Shown: positions 1 to 11,930 of the stretch, piece by piece | Position numbering within the stretch: the first letter of the stretch is position 1 | How the letters are laid out: each line of letters begins with the position of its first letter | Origin: Isoetes taiwanensis | Lineage: Eukaryota; Streptophyta; Lycopodiopsida; Isoetales; Isoetaceae | Direction: 5' to 3' | DNA length: 64,000 nucleotides | Assembly (NCBI GenBank): GCA_021234155.1 | Contig: JAJEKV010000020.1 | Coordinates: forward strand, 6,868,563 to 6,932,562 | Notes under the pieces: model-generated | Databases searched by the model: none | What the model saw: only the letters and a program-made list of their open reading frames with translations | What the model was told of the DNA's origin: nothing | Program-made: the position numbers and the translations under genes

Positions 1-449
1 CCCAGTCATATAATTTGAATGATCTGTAGATCTTTGAAGACCATATTGCAAATATAATCTGATTATTATCATCAGTTTGAAAACTTTATGCACTCATTGT
101 TACCATCTCTGCAGGTATTGTTCTATACAACGAATAACTTGTTGCCATTGGCTATAGCATAGCAAAACCACATTTCATAGCTCCTTATTAAGCAATTCTT
201 GTTCTTCTCATGTATGGGATGCTTCTATAGTTTTGGTGGCAGAAGCCTTAGCATGCACAATAAGCAAGTAGGAAAGGCTGCAAAGGATAGAGCCATGTCT
301 GAATTCATAGACTGATAATTATAGTGCAGCATGGCAATGCTTTGATGCTTAAATGTTTTGGTTCCATCACTAAATTTGGTTTGCACAAGAATGCAAGCTC
401 AGTTGGTGTTGGTGAGCAATCAATAATTTTTTATTTTTATTCTTTTTTT
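1..449. other. AT-rich intergenic DNA, no gene seen
   Basis: No ORF, RNA gene or repeat boundary can be supported here. A run of T and A at about 428-460 is best explained as the A-rich tail of the LINE that starts next to it and reads on the minus strand. Confidence 0.5.
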
Positions 450-2130
450 GAGGATAAGAGTACAATTTATTAGTTTAGAAAAAGAGTACATTGGGTCCCC
501 TCATCGGGATAGATAGAGAAATATAATCCAGCGACCCAAAACACGACAATTGAAGGTGTACTAGTGGCCCAGCCAGTTCTTCTTCCCCACTAATGTAGGT
601 ACTATAGGGCAAAGCACCTTCTTCACCACAAGAGCGAGTAGGGCTGTGCACTTCCAACCAACATTTGCCGTTTGGGGGTTGTTCATTTTTAGATCTAGAC
701 AAGAGTTTACCTCCTTCATTGATGATTGCCTTCATCCTTGTCAACCCAGTTACACTTGAAGAACGTGTAAAAACCTTCAAGCTTGCCAATTCTGTCAAGT
801 TCCTTGTTATAGGTCCTACCCATCTTTCTATGATGGGCTAGTGCCATTAAGGCCACCTCCATATTGAAGAGGCTTTTAATTTTGTCAATGCTAACTTCTT
901 GCCCCCCGTAAGCAACCTGGCACCGATGCTTCCAGACCACCCAAAGGGCAATTGATACCAGAGAAGTAGTAATTTGGCAGCTCCCAGATGAAATTATAAT
1001 ACCTGGCCAGTTGAGTTGGTGTAAGTCAAGTCCTAGAATAGGAGTAACCCACCTCCAAAAATCAGAAATCCTAGGGCAAAAGAACACGTGTGCAGTGCAT
1101 TCGCTAGCTTGATAGCCTAGAGGGCACAGTTCACTTGCTGAGATACCTCTTAGGAAGAGTTTAGCATTGGAGGAGAGACCACCTTGAAGGGCTGTCCACT
1201 GCAAAAACTAGATTCTTCGAGAACACATGGACTTCCAGGAGTTGGCAAGGAGTTGAATAGTAGCTGGTCTATTGACCCGTAGAATGAGCTCGGCTTTAAG
1301 GGGAGCTTCTCCACGAAGCGCTCGATATACCTTAGCTACCTTGTAAGAAGGGGATTCCACACACTCCCAACTTTCTTCAGGACCCTCCAGTCCAGAGAGA
1401 TCAGAGATATTAGCTTGGATTTCCCTCAGGATCTTCCTATCACCCTCGCCAGCATTTGGGACCAACCTTTTTAGTTTGGACCAGGAGATCCATCTACCAT
1501 TCTCCCAAAGGTGAGATAACCTGGAGATCCCGTGAACTTTCCACTTACTATAGATCCGAGGGTGTACTAGTGCAAGAGGAAGATTCCTTGATCCCCAAAC
1601 TCTAATATTCCAAAAAGGATTGATCTTACCAGCATGTGGAGGTAGCTTAGCAGGAGAGCATAATGGTAGCACCTTCGCCCATGCTTGGAGTATTCTTCTC
1701 ATAGCAGGAGAGGTACCTGGGGCTATCTTGAAGTCTCTAAAGGCAGCTCCGAAATCGTCCCTTGGGAGGGAAGGCTTGCTTTTGAGTTTACATCGTTGAA
1801 ACCAATATCTGACAAATACTAGGGCAGGGGAAGTGTCACCTTGCAGTATTCTCCATACGTATCTGGCTGCTAATGCCTAAGGGGTCTTTGCAACCAAGAC
1901 CACCTTCTTTCTTATCTCTACATAATTCTGACCAACCAACCTTGGCCATACCTCCCCAGATAAATTTCCTGATTATGACCTGGATCTGGTTGTACACAAA
2001 TTTCTGCGCCACTATCACAGACAAGAAGAAAATGTGAGAGGCAGCAAGGACAGCATTGGCCACTGTTACACGCCCAGACACTGCAAGACCTTTGGCTGAC
2101 CATAGGGCAATCAATAAATTATTGGGTAAA
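450..2130 (-). mobile_element. LINE (non-LTR retrotransposon), 5'-truncated 3' end
   Basis: Minus-strand remnant of LINE ORF2 downstream of the reverse transcriptase core. Near 2110-1860 it has the post-RT motif set typical of plant LINEs (FIWGG, then W-S-E-L-C, then K-E-G-G-L-G). A middle block follows at 1702-1208. A zf-RVT-like block lies at about 1200-1040 (LCPLGYQASEC then H-V-F-F-C). The three blocks are in different frames, so the ORF is broken. An A-rich tail lies at the low-coordinate end (428-460 seen as T on the plus strand). Homology stops near 2130, which fits ordinary 5' truncation during target-primed insertion. No partner RT domain is present in the window. Confidence 0.8.
716..2127 (-). 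pseudogene. LINE ORF2 C-terminal fragment (post-RT region and zinc-binding domain)
   Basis: Decayed coding sequence of the LINE above, in three frame blocks (2127-1836, 1702-1208, 1204-716). The last block carries a C..C...H...C pattern like the zf-RVT domain found at the C terminus of plant LINE ORF2 proteins, and the first carries the FIWGG motif that follows the RT thumb. Endonuclease and RT catalytic motifs are absent because the copy is 5'-truncated. It is not functional. Confidence 0.75.
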
Positions 2131-2313
2131 CTCTACTACAACATGGTTGTTTTGGCACTTTAGAGGTGAATGTGACTATGTTATATCCAAGTGTTCTAGG
2201 TTGGACATTTGACATTGCACATCACGTTTTTTTTTTTTTTAGTGGTCCAGTTGTTGAATATGAGTTGCTTCTGGACCATCAACCATGTGAGCCATGTATG
2301 TCGATATGCTATT

Positions 2314-2318
2314 GTATT
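2314..2318. repeat. Target site duplication GTATT (left)
   Basis: The five bases GTATT directly before the LTR end at 2319 recur directly after the other LTR at 19629-19633. Five-base duplication is the norm for Ty3 integrases, so the whole 2319-19628 block entered as one insertion. Confidence 0.8.
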
Positions 2319-2901
2319 TGTTTGGGGTCTGGGTTCGGGAACTCCTGGAAGACAGCCCTCTGTGAGGACCCGTGGATCTAACAGGAGAGTCCGGGGGACT
2401 ATGTCACGCGGGATTTGCAAGAAGAGAAGAAAAAGAAGAAAACAGAACAAATGAGAGAAAGATGATAAGCTTCCTTGATATCAATGATGAAAATACATGA
2501 GCTCTCGCAATAGAGAGAAAACTGAAAGGAGACAAGACTCGAAACTCATCTAAAAAACTTATGTGCTAACTCTACTCATATATATAGTACAATGGCCTTG
2601 GGCCCAATATAGACACTCGACCGATCTCTCGTGCCGAGCTCACGGAAGGAGGCCCGATTTGGGAATGTTGGCGTGCCTCTTGAAGTGCCTAGAATCACGC
2701 CCGACACCGACGCTGGTGTGACGGGCCATCACTTGTCCGAGCGGGCCCTCTTGTTGACAGCCACAGGCTTTTGATCGTGGTCTGCTTTTTGGTCTTTGGA
2801 GCCTTGATGTCCGACCCGACGGTCGACCGAGGATCCTTGAGCTTGACCCGGGTGCGTCAGATGCATGAATAGTCCCTGCATCAGGAGGCGCGGGACTAAC
2901 A
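2319..2901 (-). repeat. 3' LTR of the Tat-like element
   Basis: 583-bp LTR starting TGTTAG (at 2901, minus strand) and ending CCAAACA (2319). It matches the LTRs at 19053-19628 and 38408-38999. It includes a region giving TATATATA-like promoter sequence (about 2578-2590 on the plus strand) and an A/G-rich block near its 3' end. Confidence 0.85.
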
Positions 2902-2913
2902 CTCCCCCACCAA
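2902..2913 (-). other. Polypurine tract next to 3' LTR
   Basis: On the minus strand the sequence just before the 3' LTR is G/A-rich (TTTGGTGGGGGAG), the expected plus-strand primer site for reverse transcription. A shorter counterpart follows the partial LTR at 9168-9175. Confidence 0.6.
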
Positions 2914-3149
2914 ACGACACCTCGAGTGAAGAAAAAGGAGGAAGCGTTTGAGGGCGGGAAGCCATCCGGTTCGAAAGTGATCCTCACGGGGAGTGAGGGC
3001 GGGCACCATTATGGTACCGGGCTTATGAGATCCCGGGCGTGATTGAAGAGCTTGAGGAGTGTTTTGGCCAAGGGCAGGATCAGCATCAATAAGAAAGCGA
3101 GAGCGCACCATGTCTTCAAGGGGCGGCTGTGGGCGCCCGAGGAAATGTA

Positions 3150-4500
3150 CCGACATTCCATGAGGAGACAGTCAAGGCCAAAGGCACATTAATCGCATTC
3201 GGATTGCAAATGAAAAATGGGGACGCCGATTTAAGGAGCTTAGCAAAATGCATTTGAGAGCAGCGCGAAAAATCCCGCTTGAAGATGGACAAGGATCAGG
3301 TGAGGTGGAGGCATTCGCAAGAAGGTGTCGAGACCATGAAGCGCATCCGCGTGCCGTTGCCAACCACGCCATTAGCAATGTAGATCCAATTGGTGGTGTT
3401 GTCCAGTGGCACCTTCTTCCCAATGTGAGCGGCGAACAAAACGCGTGGATCCCACCCGAGATCCGTCGAGATCCGAGGTGGTGTCCAGCCGCATGACCAT
3501 CCACGACCTTGGTCCAAAAAGGAAGCGCCAATCGAAGTCGGGGAACCTGGGGGCGTGGGAGGTACGCCCGAGGAAGCATAGGGAGAAGGAACCATGCCCG
3601 TGGGTGGGTTCTTGGCGGTCTCCCGAATTGCCCGACAAGATCCGGATCAAGAGCCCGACACCAACGATCCCAAAGAGAAGCAGAGAGCGAGAGAGTTGAC
3701 AGAGGGCTATCCCATCCCGTGGGGACCGTCTTGCTATCCAGAGCTTGTGGCGATTGTAACCGGCAAGGTGCTGCATATAAATTTGTGCATAGGGAAGATC
3801 CTCGGGATGTCCTAGATACTTCCTGATTTGTTGCGGCCTTCGCTTGCCGAGAGATAAATGATTGGCAAGCCGGGCATGTACCGATGAAGAGTTTGGGTCC
3901 GGAGGGATCCGCAAGATATGGATTGTTATCCGAAGCACCCATTGCGCGATGGGGGTCACCACGGAAAAGCCGGGCGTGGCCCATTTCCAAAGTGTTCCCT
4001 GTATCACCCGGATAGAAATCATGAAATATGTAAGCCATGGGCTGAACCACTCGAAGGTGATAAAGTCCGGATCCGCGCGGTGTATGAGATCAAAGGCGAC
4101 AAGGCACAAAGACAACCCTTTGTCTTCAATGGAGAGTTTCGCCAACCAGAAGAAAATGCACTTGCTTTCGGGGGAATATCCACGGGGCCATCGGGCCGCA
4201 TGCCACTCGAAAGGAAGAGGTGGCGTCGAGCAACCACATAATCGTGATAGCAGGAGGGCGGGAAGTCAGCGCAGGCATTGCGTGAAGAATGGCGGTATGG
4301 GCGTCAAGTTTTGCTTGAGCCTCATCGCCAGATTGAATAGCTTGCTGCAGTTTGTTGTTCGAGATCACGGATCCGGTTGTCCCTTTCGAAAGCAGCGGCG
4401 TGGCCCGGTCCGCGGACCCGTTTCGAGAAGTGTTGACACGGGAGGAAGATTTCCCGGTGTATTGAGACGGCACCGGCAATCTCCGCGTCATCCGGTATCT
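3150..4500 (-). pseudogene. Tat-like element ORF4 region, copy 1 (unknown protein)
   Basis: Long overlapping minus-strand reading frames (about 4145-3172 in two frames) lie between ORF3 and the 3' LTR. Readable pieces include a hydrophobic stretch around AYIFHDFYPGD and a segment with KYLGHPEDLPYAQIY. The same pieces recur in copy 2 near 10300-9640, so a real ancestral ORF is likely, now frameshifted many times. No known domain is recognised. It has no counterpart in the plus-strand copy, which has lost its 3' end. Confidence 0.45.
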
Positions 4501-4581
4501 TTCGTTTTACGCACCTCGTAAGCTGATCTTGAAGAGAGGTGAGCCGAGAGGTTCAGTGTAGAAAGCCGAGATCAAGGAGGC

Positions 4582-5660
4582 TTAATTTGAGCGCCGGGCT
4601 GAAAGATTTTGAACTTGAGTGCTGAAATTTTCACCGCGGTTCGGAGTACAAGGCATTGAGTTTAGCAATATCTCGTGGTCCTTGGTACTTTCGGGGAGAG
4701 CTTTTTGGACTTGTTGTGCTCCAATAAAGTCCGAATTTCCGACCGAGTCGAGCCTGTTGATCTGGCGAAGTTGGCTGACTTGAGCTTGTGTACTTTTGAG
4801 ATCCGCATGAGCCCGTAAGAGAGCTTCATGCTTGTCTTGAAGTTTGGCCTCCAAAGTTGCAACTTGGGCAGATTTGCGCCTTTGAAGGTCCCGTGTACAA
4901 GATCGAGGCCTCGAGTGCGGATTGAACCCCGCTCATAAGAGCCGCCTTGGGATTCTTGTAACTTGAGAGCAAAGCAGCTTGAGCATCCCCGGCTGAGCAT
5001 CGATACAACAACCGGACGAGGGTGTTGTGGTGGTGGAGCTTCGTTGCTGGGTTTGGGATGTTTGAGAAAAATGGTGTGAAGTGGATGGTGTAGCGGAGGA
5101 GGAGACAGTGACATGGGTGTGACTGTGGACATGACCAGTGGAAGACGGGCGTGAAGTGCCAACTTGGTGAGTGATTGGAAGGGAGCGCTGAGTGGAATTA
5201 TGAGAATTTGGTGGTGTGGGAGGGAAGTAATGACGGATGAGGGCTTGAAAGTGGCCTCCCACAGAAACTTCAGAAATGGAAGTGGTACCCCGAAGGCGGT
5301 CCATTTCTTGGAGAAGACGATAGAACATCATTTGGGGCCAATCTATGTGGTGTTTGGAGTGTGTAGCAGTGAGGACCAGGTTATAGAAAGGCTTATTGAT
5401 ATGGGTGTTCTTGATAGAATACCCAAGGAATTTCCGCCACAGAAATTTAACAAAGGTTTCGTGAGGCTTGTCGATATTGGTCAGACGATGGACATTGGCA
5501 TGATAAGCAGGTGCACCAAACTCTGTGACATCGGAGATCCCAGATAGCGACCATGATACACAAGAGGTGTGCAAGGGAATATGAAATACCTCAGAAATCA
5601 AATGTTGAGTCAACGAAATAGTGGTGCCATCGACCACGATTGGTGTAGCCTTGGCGGACC
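4582..5660 (-). pseudogene. Tat-like element ORF3, copy 1 (plant transposon protein-like, coiled-coil tail)
   Basis: The main block (5637-4933) contains VDGTTISLTQHLI, then FVKFLWRKFLGYSIKNTHINKPF, then DWPQMMFYRLLQEMDRLRG. It resembles the putative plant transposon protein domain found as an extra ORF in Athila-type elements (family assignment by memory of motif layout, not by search). A Ser/Thr/His-rich linker follows, then a Gln/Leu-rich likely coiled coil (about 4854-4700). Equivalent sequences occur at 11930-10850 and 44215-44885. Frameshifts break it near 4930 and 4860. Confidence 0.6.
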
Positions 5661-7080
5661 GTTAACGATATTGGCGATGAACCGCCTAACCGGGTCGGGA
5701 TTTGGGTAGGAAGTTCCATTTGAGAGAATTCGTGAAGCTTGTGTCGTTCAGCGAACTTCTTTATTTGGGCCAACAAGGGCTTCACGGAAAGTGGGGCGCC
5801 AAGAAGGATCTGAGATGCAAAAGGGCGGATCCTTGGGAGCAAGAGTTTGAAGTGTAGAAAATCTTGGGGCAGCCATGGGAATGATAAAGCGGAACTTAAG
5901 AGGGATGCCAAAGGCGGAAGACGAAAAAGTCGAAAGTACGGAGGACAAAGGCGCAGAGGAACGAAAAGGTTTGTTTTAGGGCGCATAACCGAGGCGAAGA
6001 GGTATGAAGAGGCGCTAAACCGGAACCGTTGATGGTGCGAGTGTCTAAAGATGCCAAGAAGGGTATTGAGAGGCAAAATTTGGCTAAGTCCCAAAAACGT
6101 AAGAGAGAAGCAATGAACGGTGAGGATGAGGCGTGAAAGAAAGATCGGATGTGACGGATGGCAAAGGACACCCATTAATGTTCGACGGGCGTGAAAAGAA
6201 GGAATGGCATTCAATCTTGGCAACTTCGAAGTGGGATATCATTAAAAGGAATGTGTCAGAAGGTACCATGGCTAGATATGCGGCGGAGAAAAGATTCTCA
6301 TTTTAGAAACAGCCTTGCATTGCAAACACGTTGGCGATTTGTGTGATTGGTCCACGTCGACAAGGAGTTCCTCAGTTGGCTATATAAGACGAACCAAGAG
6401 AAACGAAGGCATCCGATGGCGCCAAGATGGCCGCCGGCTTGAACGAAGACACGCACGATGCCCACTTAACCGCCGTGAGTGGATCACTTGCAAGATGAAT
6501 TGTTCGATCTTCGCGGCTGCCACAACCGTGGACATTGAATGGACGGCTGGTGTGCGGGATGGCTGAACATCCCGAGGCCCAAGACCAACGGGATGGAGGT
6601 GGTTCTGCACCTTCGCTGGGATCCGGAGCAGAACCTCTACCATCTCCTCCGCATCACCTCTGCTCCGAACCCGGAGTAGAGGGTTTTTCCTCTTAGGACT
6701 TAGTAAATAGGGCGCTGAGCCCGTTTTTTGTATATAGGCGTGCCCATAGCGAATGAAATAGGGCTGCGCCACATTTTGTAAAAATCTCCACTATAATATA
6801 ATATAAAGCCTTTCTAGTCACTTTCGTGGTGTTTGCTTCTTGAACTGTCTCTCGTGTGTTGATGTTCACTTTTCGTGGTGATGAAATGCTTTGAGGCGAA
6901 AACCATTAACCAATGTAGGTAATGGAGTGCCATCTAACTCAGCTAGTTGGAAAACGCTTGGTCTAAACCACTTGAACAATTTGATAAGGGCCAAGCCAAC
7001 TAAAACTTGAGTTTACCCGAAAAATTTTGTAATTGAATCATAAAGAAGAACCAAATCTCCTTCTTTGAATGTTTTTTTGT
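5661..7080 (-). other. Pol-to-ORF3 spacer of the Tat-like element, copy 1
   Basis: No conserved domain is seen. On the minus strand there is a TATA-like stretch (CCTATATAC, about 6733-6742) and several short ORFs, including one with MVPSDTFLLMISHFEVAK at 6269 that is retained in copy 2. The spacer might hold a promoter or leader for ORF3, as in other elements with a 3' extra ORF. That is inference only. Confidence 0.4.
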
Positions 7081-8905
7081 CTTCAAACGCTTGTCATGTA
7101 AAGATTTTGCAAATGTTGTCCATGAAGAACACTAATATAAGCATCCCTTCAAGTTCATCCAACTGCTCTAATTGATAGACCCGTTCTTTGAGTGCGCAAA
7201 GCAGTGGATTATGAGCAGAGCTGCTTGAAAAACGGAGTGTTGGAAGGATGTATTCAAACGGCATGAGAGCTTCCGACCATAAAACCAATTTAAAAGGAGG
7301 TGACCCGTGAGCAATCTTGGAAACAAGTATTGCAGGCCCAAAGAACAAGAGGGAAGTTTTGTTCCATAACTGCGCGGGAAGCGCCACAAATTTTCTTGAG
7401 AATGGTGACCGTGAGTTTTGTTGGTGCTTTGCGCCAACCCATTGCCTTGAGGATAGTAAGGTGTGCTCTTGTGATGATGTATCGTAGAGATAATCCGTCG
7501 GCTCCCTTGATAGTATGATTGATGAAATGAACACCACTGCCAACCCGTGCCCAGCCAATAGAATCAGCGTGATAATTTGTTGATAGAGGACTCTAGCATG
7601 CTTGCTGCGGTGTTTCCTGAAGTGCACAACTTCCCCATTTGGTGGCGTGAGTCGGAGAACTGGGAATGTATCGAGACGCGAATTGGTGCCAAGCAGAGGA
7701 TCTATAGGTCCCACAAAAGTCCATTCCCATTTGCTGAAGTGGCGTATTACCGGGCGCAAAGGAAGGAAGAGCCGCCACGGGCGTGAAGGCCCCACCGGGC
7801 CGAAAGCGTCACTACACGTATGGGCGTGGCGTGAGCATCTTTGAAGAGCGTGGGCCAATAATGCGGCTAGAAGGATTTTGGATACGCGGTGTCACCATGA
7901 AAATGACCACCACCGAGCCTCTTGATGAGCCGAACAATGTCCGGAACCATGAGGTAGGAACACACAATACCGAAGGATGGTGTGTCTCACCCTTTTGTAG
8001 AGATGTCCGCAAACCATGGTGTAGTACCTGACCTTCCTGAGAAATTGATGGCGACGTGGATTGCCGCCGCGTGAGAGAGCCGCCTCATCTTTCCGTGGAA
8101 GAGCACCGCGAGGAGGTACTGGCCGAAAATCGCGGGAACCAATGTGGTGTTGCCGTGACTAAAAAGAGCCGAAAGCATCGAGAGTTAGCGCCTCGAGACC
8201 CCGGGCCATGGATCATCATCGTGTGGATGCGAAAGATAATCCGAACAACATGAGATTTGCCACCTTTATGAACGCATTTCAAAAGGAGCAAATTCGGGAG
8301 AAGAAGGACCTGCAACGAAAGTACGCGCCCGTGGGCTGGACTTGTTGATCAAATAGAGGAGTGCTTGCGGTCCACAAAGAACTTGCACGACCGCCTAAAG
8401 GGTGTAATGAGACTTCGCCAGCTGATACGTAAAATGAGACCCAAAGCTTCACGCCCGGGTGGCAGTAATAGTTGCGCCAAGTGAGTTTTCGGCCGGCGAA
8501 GCGATTTGGTTTGCCGCGTGCGATCATATTCTTTTGAGAAAGAGCCCAATAGCAAAAACGCCGTAGACATCGGCTATTTTGAATGCAGGGCTCGTCCCAT
8601 TGAGGAGGAAACAAGAACTGTGCTCGAAGAAAGTGTACTCTGGAATTCCGGCCCAGGACCAGCCAAATTCGTGAGTTTACAGAATGGATCTCGAATGGCC
8701 AGTCCAGTATGAAGCGTGGAGGTCACCGACCTTCCCAGGAAAGAGCGTGTCTCTGATATTGGTCACCGGTGCTTGAGCCTTGAGCACAATAACCGATTTT
8801 GGGCAGATCAGCGGAGACCTCGCCGGCTTCACGGTAACATGGCTCAACACGTATCACCACAAGCGATTTTAAAGTATCGTGGATTGAGACTAATGCCTGA
8901 CTCAC
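7081..8905 (-). pseudogene. Pol remnant, copy 1 (RT end, RNase H, integrase)
   Basis: Reading down from 8905 the remnant starts in the RT C-terminal part (matching SGISLNP in the plus-strand copy). It passes RNase H (about 8600-8270), the integrase zinc-binding and core regions (about 8180-7500, with pieces such as NHTIKE-like and TDY), and fades near 7090. Numerous small indels break every frame. The start in mid-RT is abrupt because this is the second unit of the internal duplication. Confidence 0.65.
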
Positions 8906-8922
8906 AAGTTACGTATTGCTAG

Positions 8923-9167
8923 GAATGTTGGCGGTGCCTCTTGAAGTGCCTAGAATCACCTTGGAAACAGCGGCCGCGGGCGGTGGCGGTAGTCACTTAA
9001 TACGGCGCCTCTTATTCCAACGACCCGCGGGCTTTGGTACGTGGTCTGCTGCCCAGTGCTCTGGCAGGAGCCTTGGATGTGACGCGTGGTGAGGATCCCT
9101 TAATGAGCTTGACTTTGTGCATGCGTATGCATGAATAGTCTGTGCCGAGGAGGCGCAGGGACTAACA
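8923..9167 (-). repeat. Partial LTR (U3 part) inside the Tat-like element
   Basis: About 245 bp matching the first part of the family LTR (TGTTAG start at 9167), ending where the full LTRs read AATGTTGGCGGTGCC. It joins directly to mid-RT sequence near 8905-8922. It is the seam of the 6.25 kb tandem duplication. Confidence 0.8.
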
Positions 9168-9269
9168 CTCCCCATAAGCGACACCGAGTGAAGAAAGGAG
9201 GCGTTTGAGGCGGGGAAGCCATCTGTCGAAAGTGATCCTCCACGGGGGTGAGGCCAGGTATATGATGGC

Positions 9270-10550
9270 TGGCTTATGAGATCACGGCGTGATTGAAGAG
9301 CGAGGTGTTTTTGGCCAAGGGCGGGATCGGCATCAATAAAAAGCGGCCGGACCATGTCTTCAAAGAGGCGGCGTGGGCGTCACGAGGAAATATGCGACAT
9401 TCCATGAGGAGCCAGGTGCGAAGGCCAAAGGCGACTGCGGCAGCATTTGGATTACGATGAAAAATGGGGCCATTTGCCGATTTAAAGGAGCTTACAAAAT
9501 GCATTTGAGGGCGGCGCAAAATCACGGCGAAGATGATAGACCCAGAAGGATCGGCGAGTGAGGTGGAGGCGTGCAAGAAGGTGTTGAGACCATGAAGCGC
9601 ATCCGAGCGGGCGTTTATAACCAGCTCATTAGCAATGTAGATCAATTGGTGGTGTTGTCGGTGTGGCACCTTCTTCCCAATGTGGCCCGAACAAAGCGTG
9701 GATCCCCGCAGGAGATCGTCGAGATCTGGGTGGTGTCCGGCTGCATGACCATCCATGACCTTGGTCCAAAAAGGAAGAAGCGCCAATCAGGTCCCGGGAA
9801 CACAGGGCGTGGAAGTGCACCCCGAGGAAGCATAGGGAGAAGGAACCATGCGGTGGGGCGTGGGTTCTTGGCCGGTCTCCACTGAATTGGTGACAAGATG
9901 CGGATCAAAGCTTTGCGACACCGCGATCCCAAAGAAAGCGGAGAGAGTTGGCCAGGAGGGCTATCCATCCGTGGGGGCCGTCTTGCTATCCACGAGCTTG
10001 TGGCGGTTGTAACAGAGCAGTCTTTGCATATAAATTTGTGCATAGGGAAGATCCTCGGATGTCCTAGATACTTCGATTTGTTCGCGGCCTTCCGCTTGCC
10101 CGAGAGATAAATGATTGGCAAGCTCGGGCATGTACTCGATGAAGAGTTTGGAGTCGGCGGGATCCGCGAAGATATGGATTGTTATCACGAAGCACCCATT
10201 GCCGATTAGGGGTCACCACAGAAAAATTTGGCGTGGCCCATTTCCAAAGTGTTCACATTGTATCACCCGGATAGAAATCATGAAATATGTAAGCCATGGG
10301 CTGAACCACTCTGAAGGTGATAAAGTGCGGATCGTACGCGGTGTATGAGATCAAAAGGCGACAAAGGGCCGCGGCACAACCCTTTGTCTTCAATGGAGAG
10401 TTACGGCCAAATCCGAAGAAAATCTTGCCTTTGCTCGAGGGAATATCCCGCGGGGCCATCGGTATGCCACCCGAAAGGAAGAGGTGGCGTCGAGCAACCA
10501 CATAATCGTGATAGCGGGGAGGGCGGGAAGTCAGCGGGCATTCTATGAAG
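9270..10550 (-). pseudogene. Tat-like element ORF4 region, copy 2
   Basis: Second copy of the unknown ORF4 region (for example AYIFHDFYPGD near 10260 and DLPYAQIYMQ near 10020), offset by about 6.2 kb from copy 1. Both copies are frameshifted, at different places, often around CAG, CTG or CCG. Function unknown. Confidence 0.45.
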
Positions 10551-10849
10551 AATGGCGGTATGGCGTCAAGTTTTGCTTGAGCCTCATCAGTGACCCGAAT
10601 AACTGCTGCGGTTGTTGTTCAAGATCCGCGGATCCGGTTGTCCCTTTCGGCGGCGGTGGCCCGGTCCGGGACCCGTTCGAAAGTGTTGACTGGGAGGGAA
10701 GATTTCCCGGTGTATTGAGGCCGAAGCCGGCAATCTCCGGCGTCATCCGGTATCTTACGTTTTACGCACCTCTGTAAAGGTGATCTTGAAGAGGGTGGTT
10801 TGAGAGTGCAATAAGAAAATTGGAGCAAAGAAGGAGGCGACTTGAGCGT

Positions 10850-11930
10850 CGGGCTGAAAAGATTTTTGAACTTGAGTGCTGAAATTTTCACCTGTTGAAT
10901 TACAAGGCATTGAGTTTAGCAATATCTGCGTCCTTGGTACTTTCGGGAGGCGGCTTTGGACTTGTTGTGCTCCAATAAAAAGTCTGAATTTCTATTTGGT
11001 GAGCTGTTGTCTGAGAGTTGGGCGACTTGAGCTTGTGTACTTTTGAGATCTGCATGAGCACGTAAAGAGAGCTTCATGCTTGTCTTGGTTGGCCTCAAAG
11101 TTTGCAACTTAGGCGATTCGCGGCTTGAAAGGTCTGGTGTCTCGCCTCGGAGAGGCCTCTAGTGCGTTGAACCCAGCTCATAAGAGCGTCTTGGGATTCT
11201 TGTAACTTGAGGCGGCCCGGCAGGCATCCTGGCGATCTTGATACAACAAGCCCAGCGAGGGTGTTGTGGTGGTGGAAAACTTCTTTTGCACGGTTTGGGA
11301 TGTTTGGGAAAAATGGTGTGAAGTGGATGGTGTGGCGGAGGAGGAGGCGGTGACATGGGTGTGGCCCCATGGACATGACCCGGTGGAAGGCAGGCGTGAA
11401 GTGCCAACTTGGTGAGTGATTGGAAGGGGCCCGAGGTGGTGGAATTATGAGAATTTGGTGGTGTGGGAGGGAAGTAATGGCCGGATGAGGGCTTGAAAGT
11501 GGCCTCCCACGAAAAACTTCAGAAATGGAAGTGGTACCCCCGAGGCGGTCCATTTCTTGGAGAAAACGATAGAACATCATTTGGGGCCAATCTATGTAGT
11601 GTTTGGAGTGTGTAGCGATGAGGACCAGGTTATAGAAAGGCTTATTGATATGGGTGTTCTTGATAGAATACCCCAAGGAATTTCCGCCCTGAGAAATTTA
11701 ACAAAGGTTTAATTGAGGCTTGTCGATATTGGTCGGGGCGATGGACATTGGCATGATAGCGGGTGCACCAAACTCTGTGACATCGAGATCTGTATAGCGG
11801 AACCATGATACACAAAGGGGTGTGCAAGGGATATATGAAATACCTCAGAAATCAAATGTTGAGTCAGCGAAATAGTGGTGCCATCGACCCGCGATGGTGT
11901 AACCTTGCTTGGTTGTGCGATATTGGCGAT
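10850..11930 (-). pseudogene. Tat-like element ORF3, copy 2
   Basis: Second copy of ORF3. The 11676-11095 frame carries GYSIKNTHINKPF and DWPQMMFYRFLQEMDRLGG, then the Ser/His/Pro-rich linker. The N-terminal part (11900-11700) is in other frames. See copy 1 for the family discussion. Confidence 0.6.

Noticed and set aside
3172-4050. 292-codon frame as an intact gene
   Set aside because: The corresponding stretch of the second copy is broken in other places and two overlapping frames here carry different parts; it is a decayed retroelement ORF.
8923-9167. Boundary between two independent Tat-like elements
   Set aside because: The LTR piece is partial, no target duplication lies at the seam, and GTATT flanks the whole 2319-19628 block, so a single element with an internal duplication fits better.
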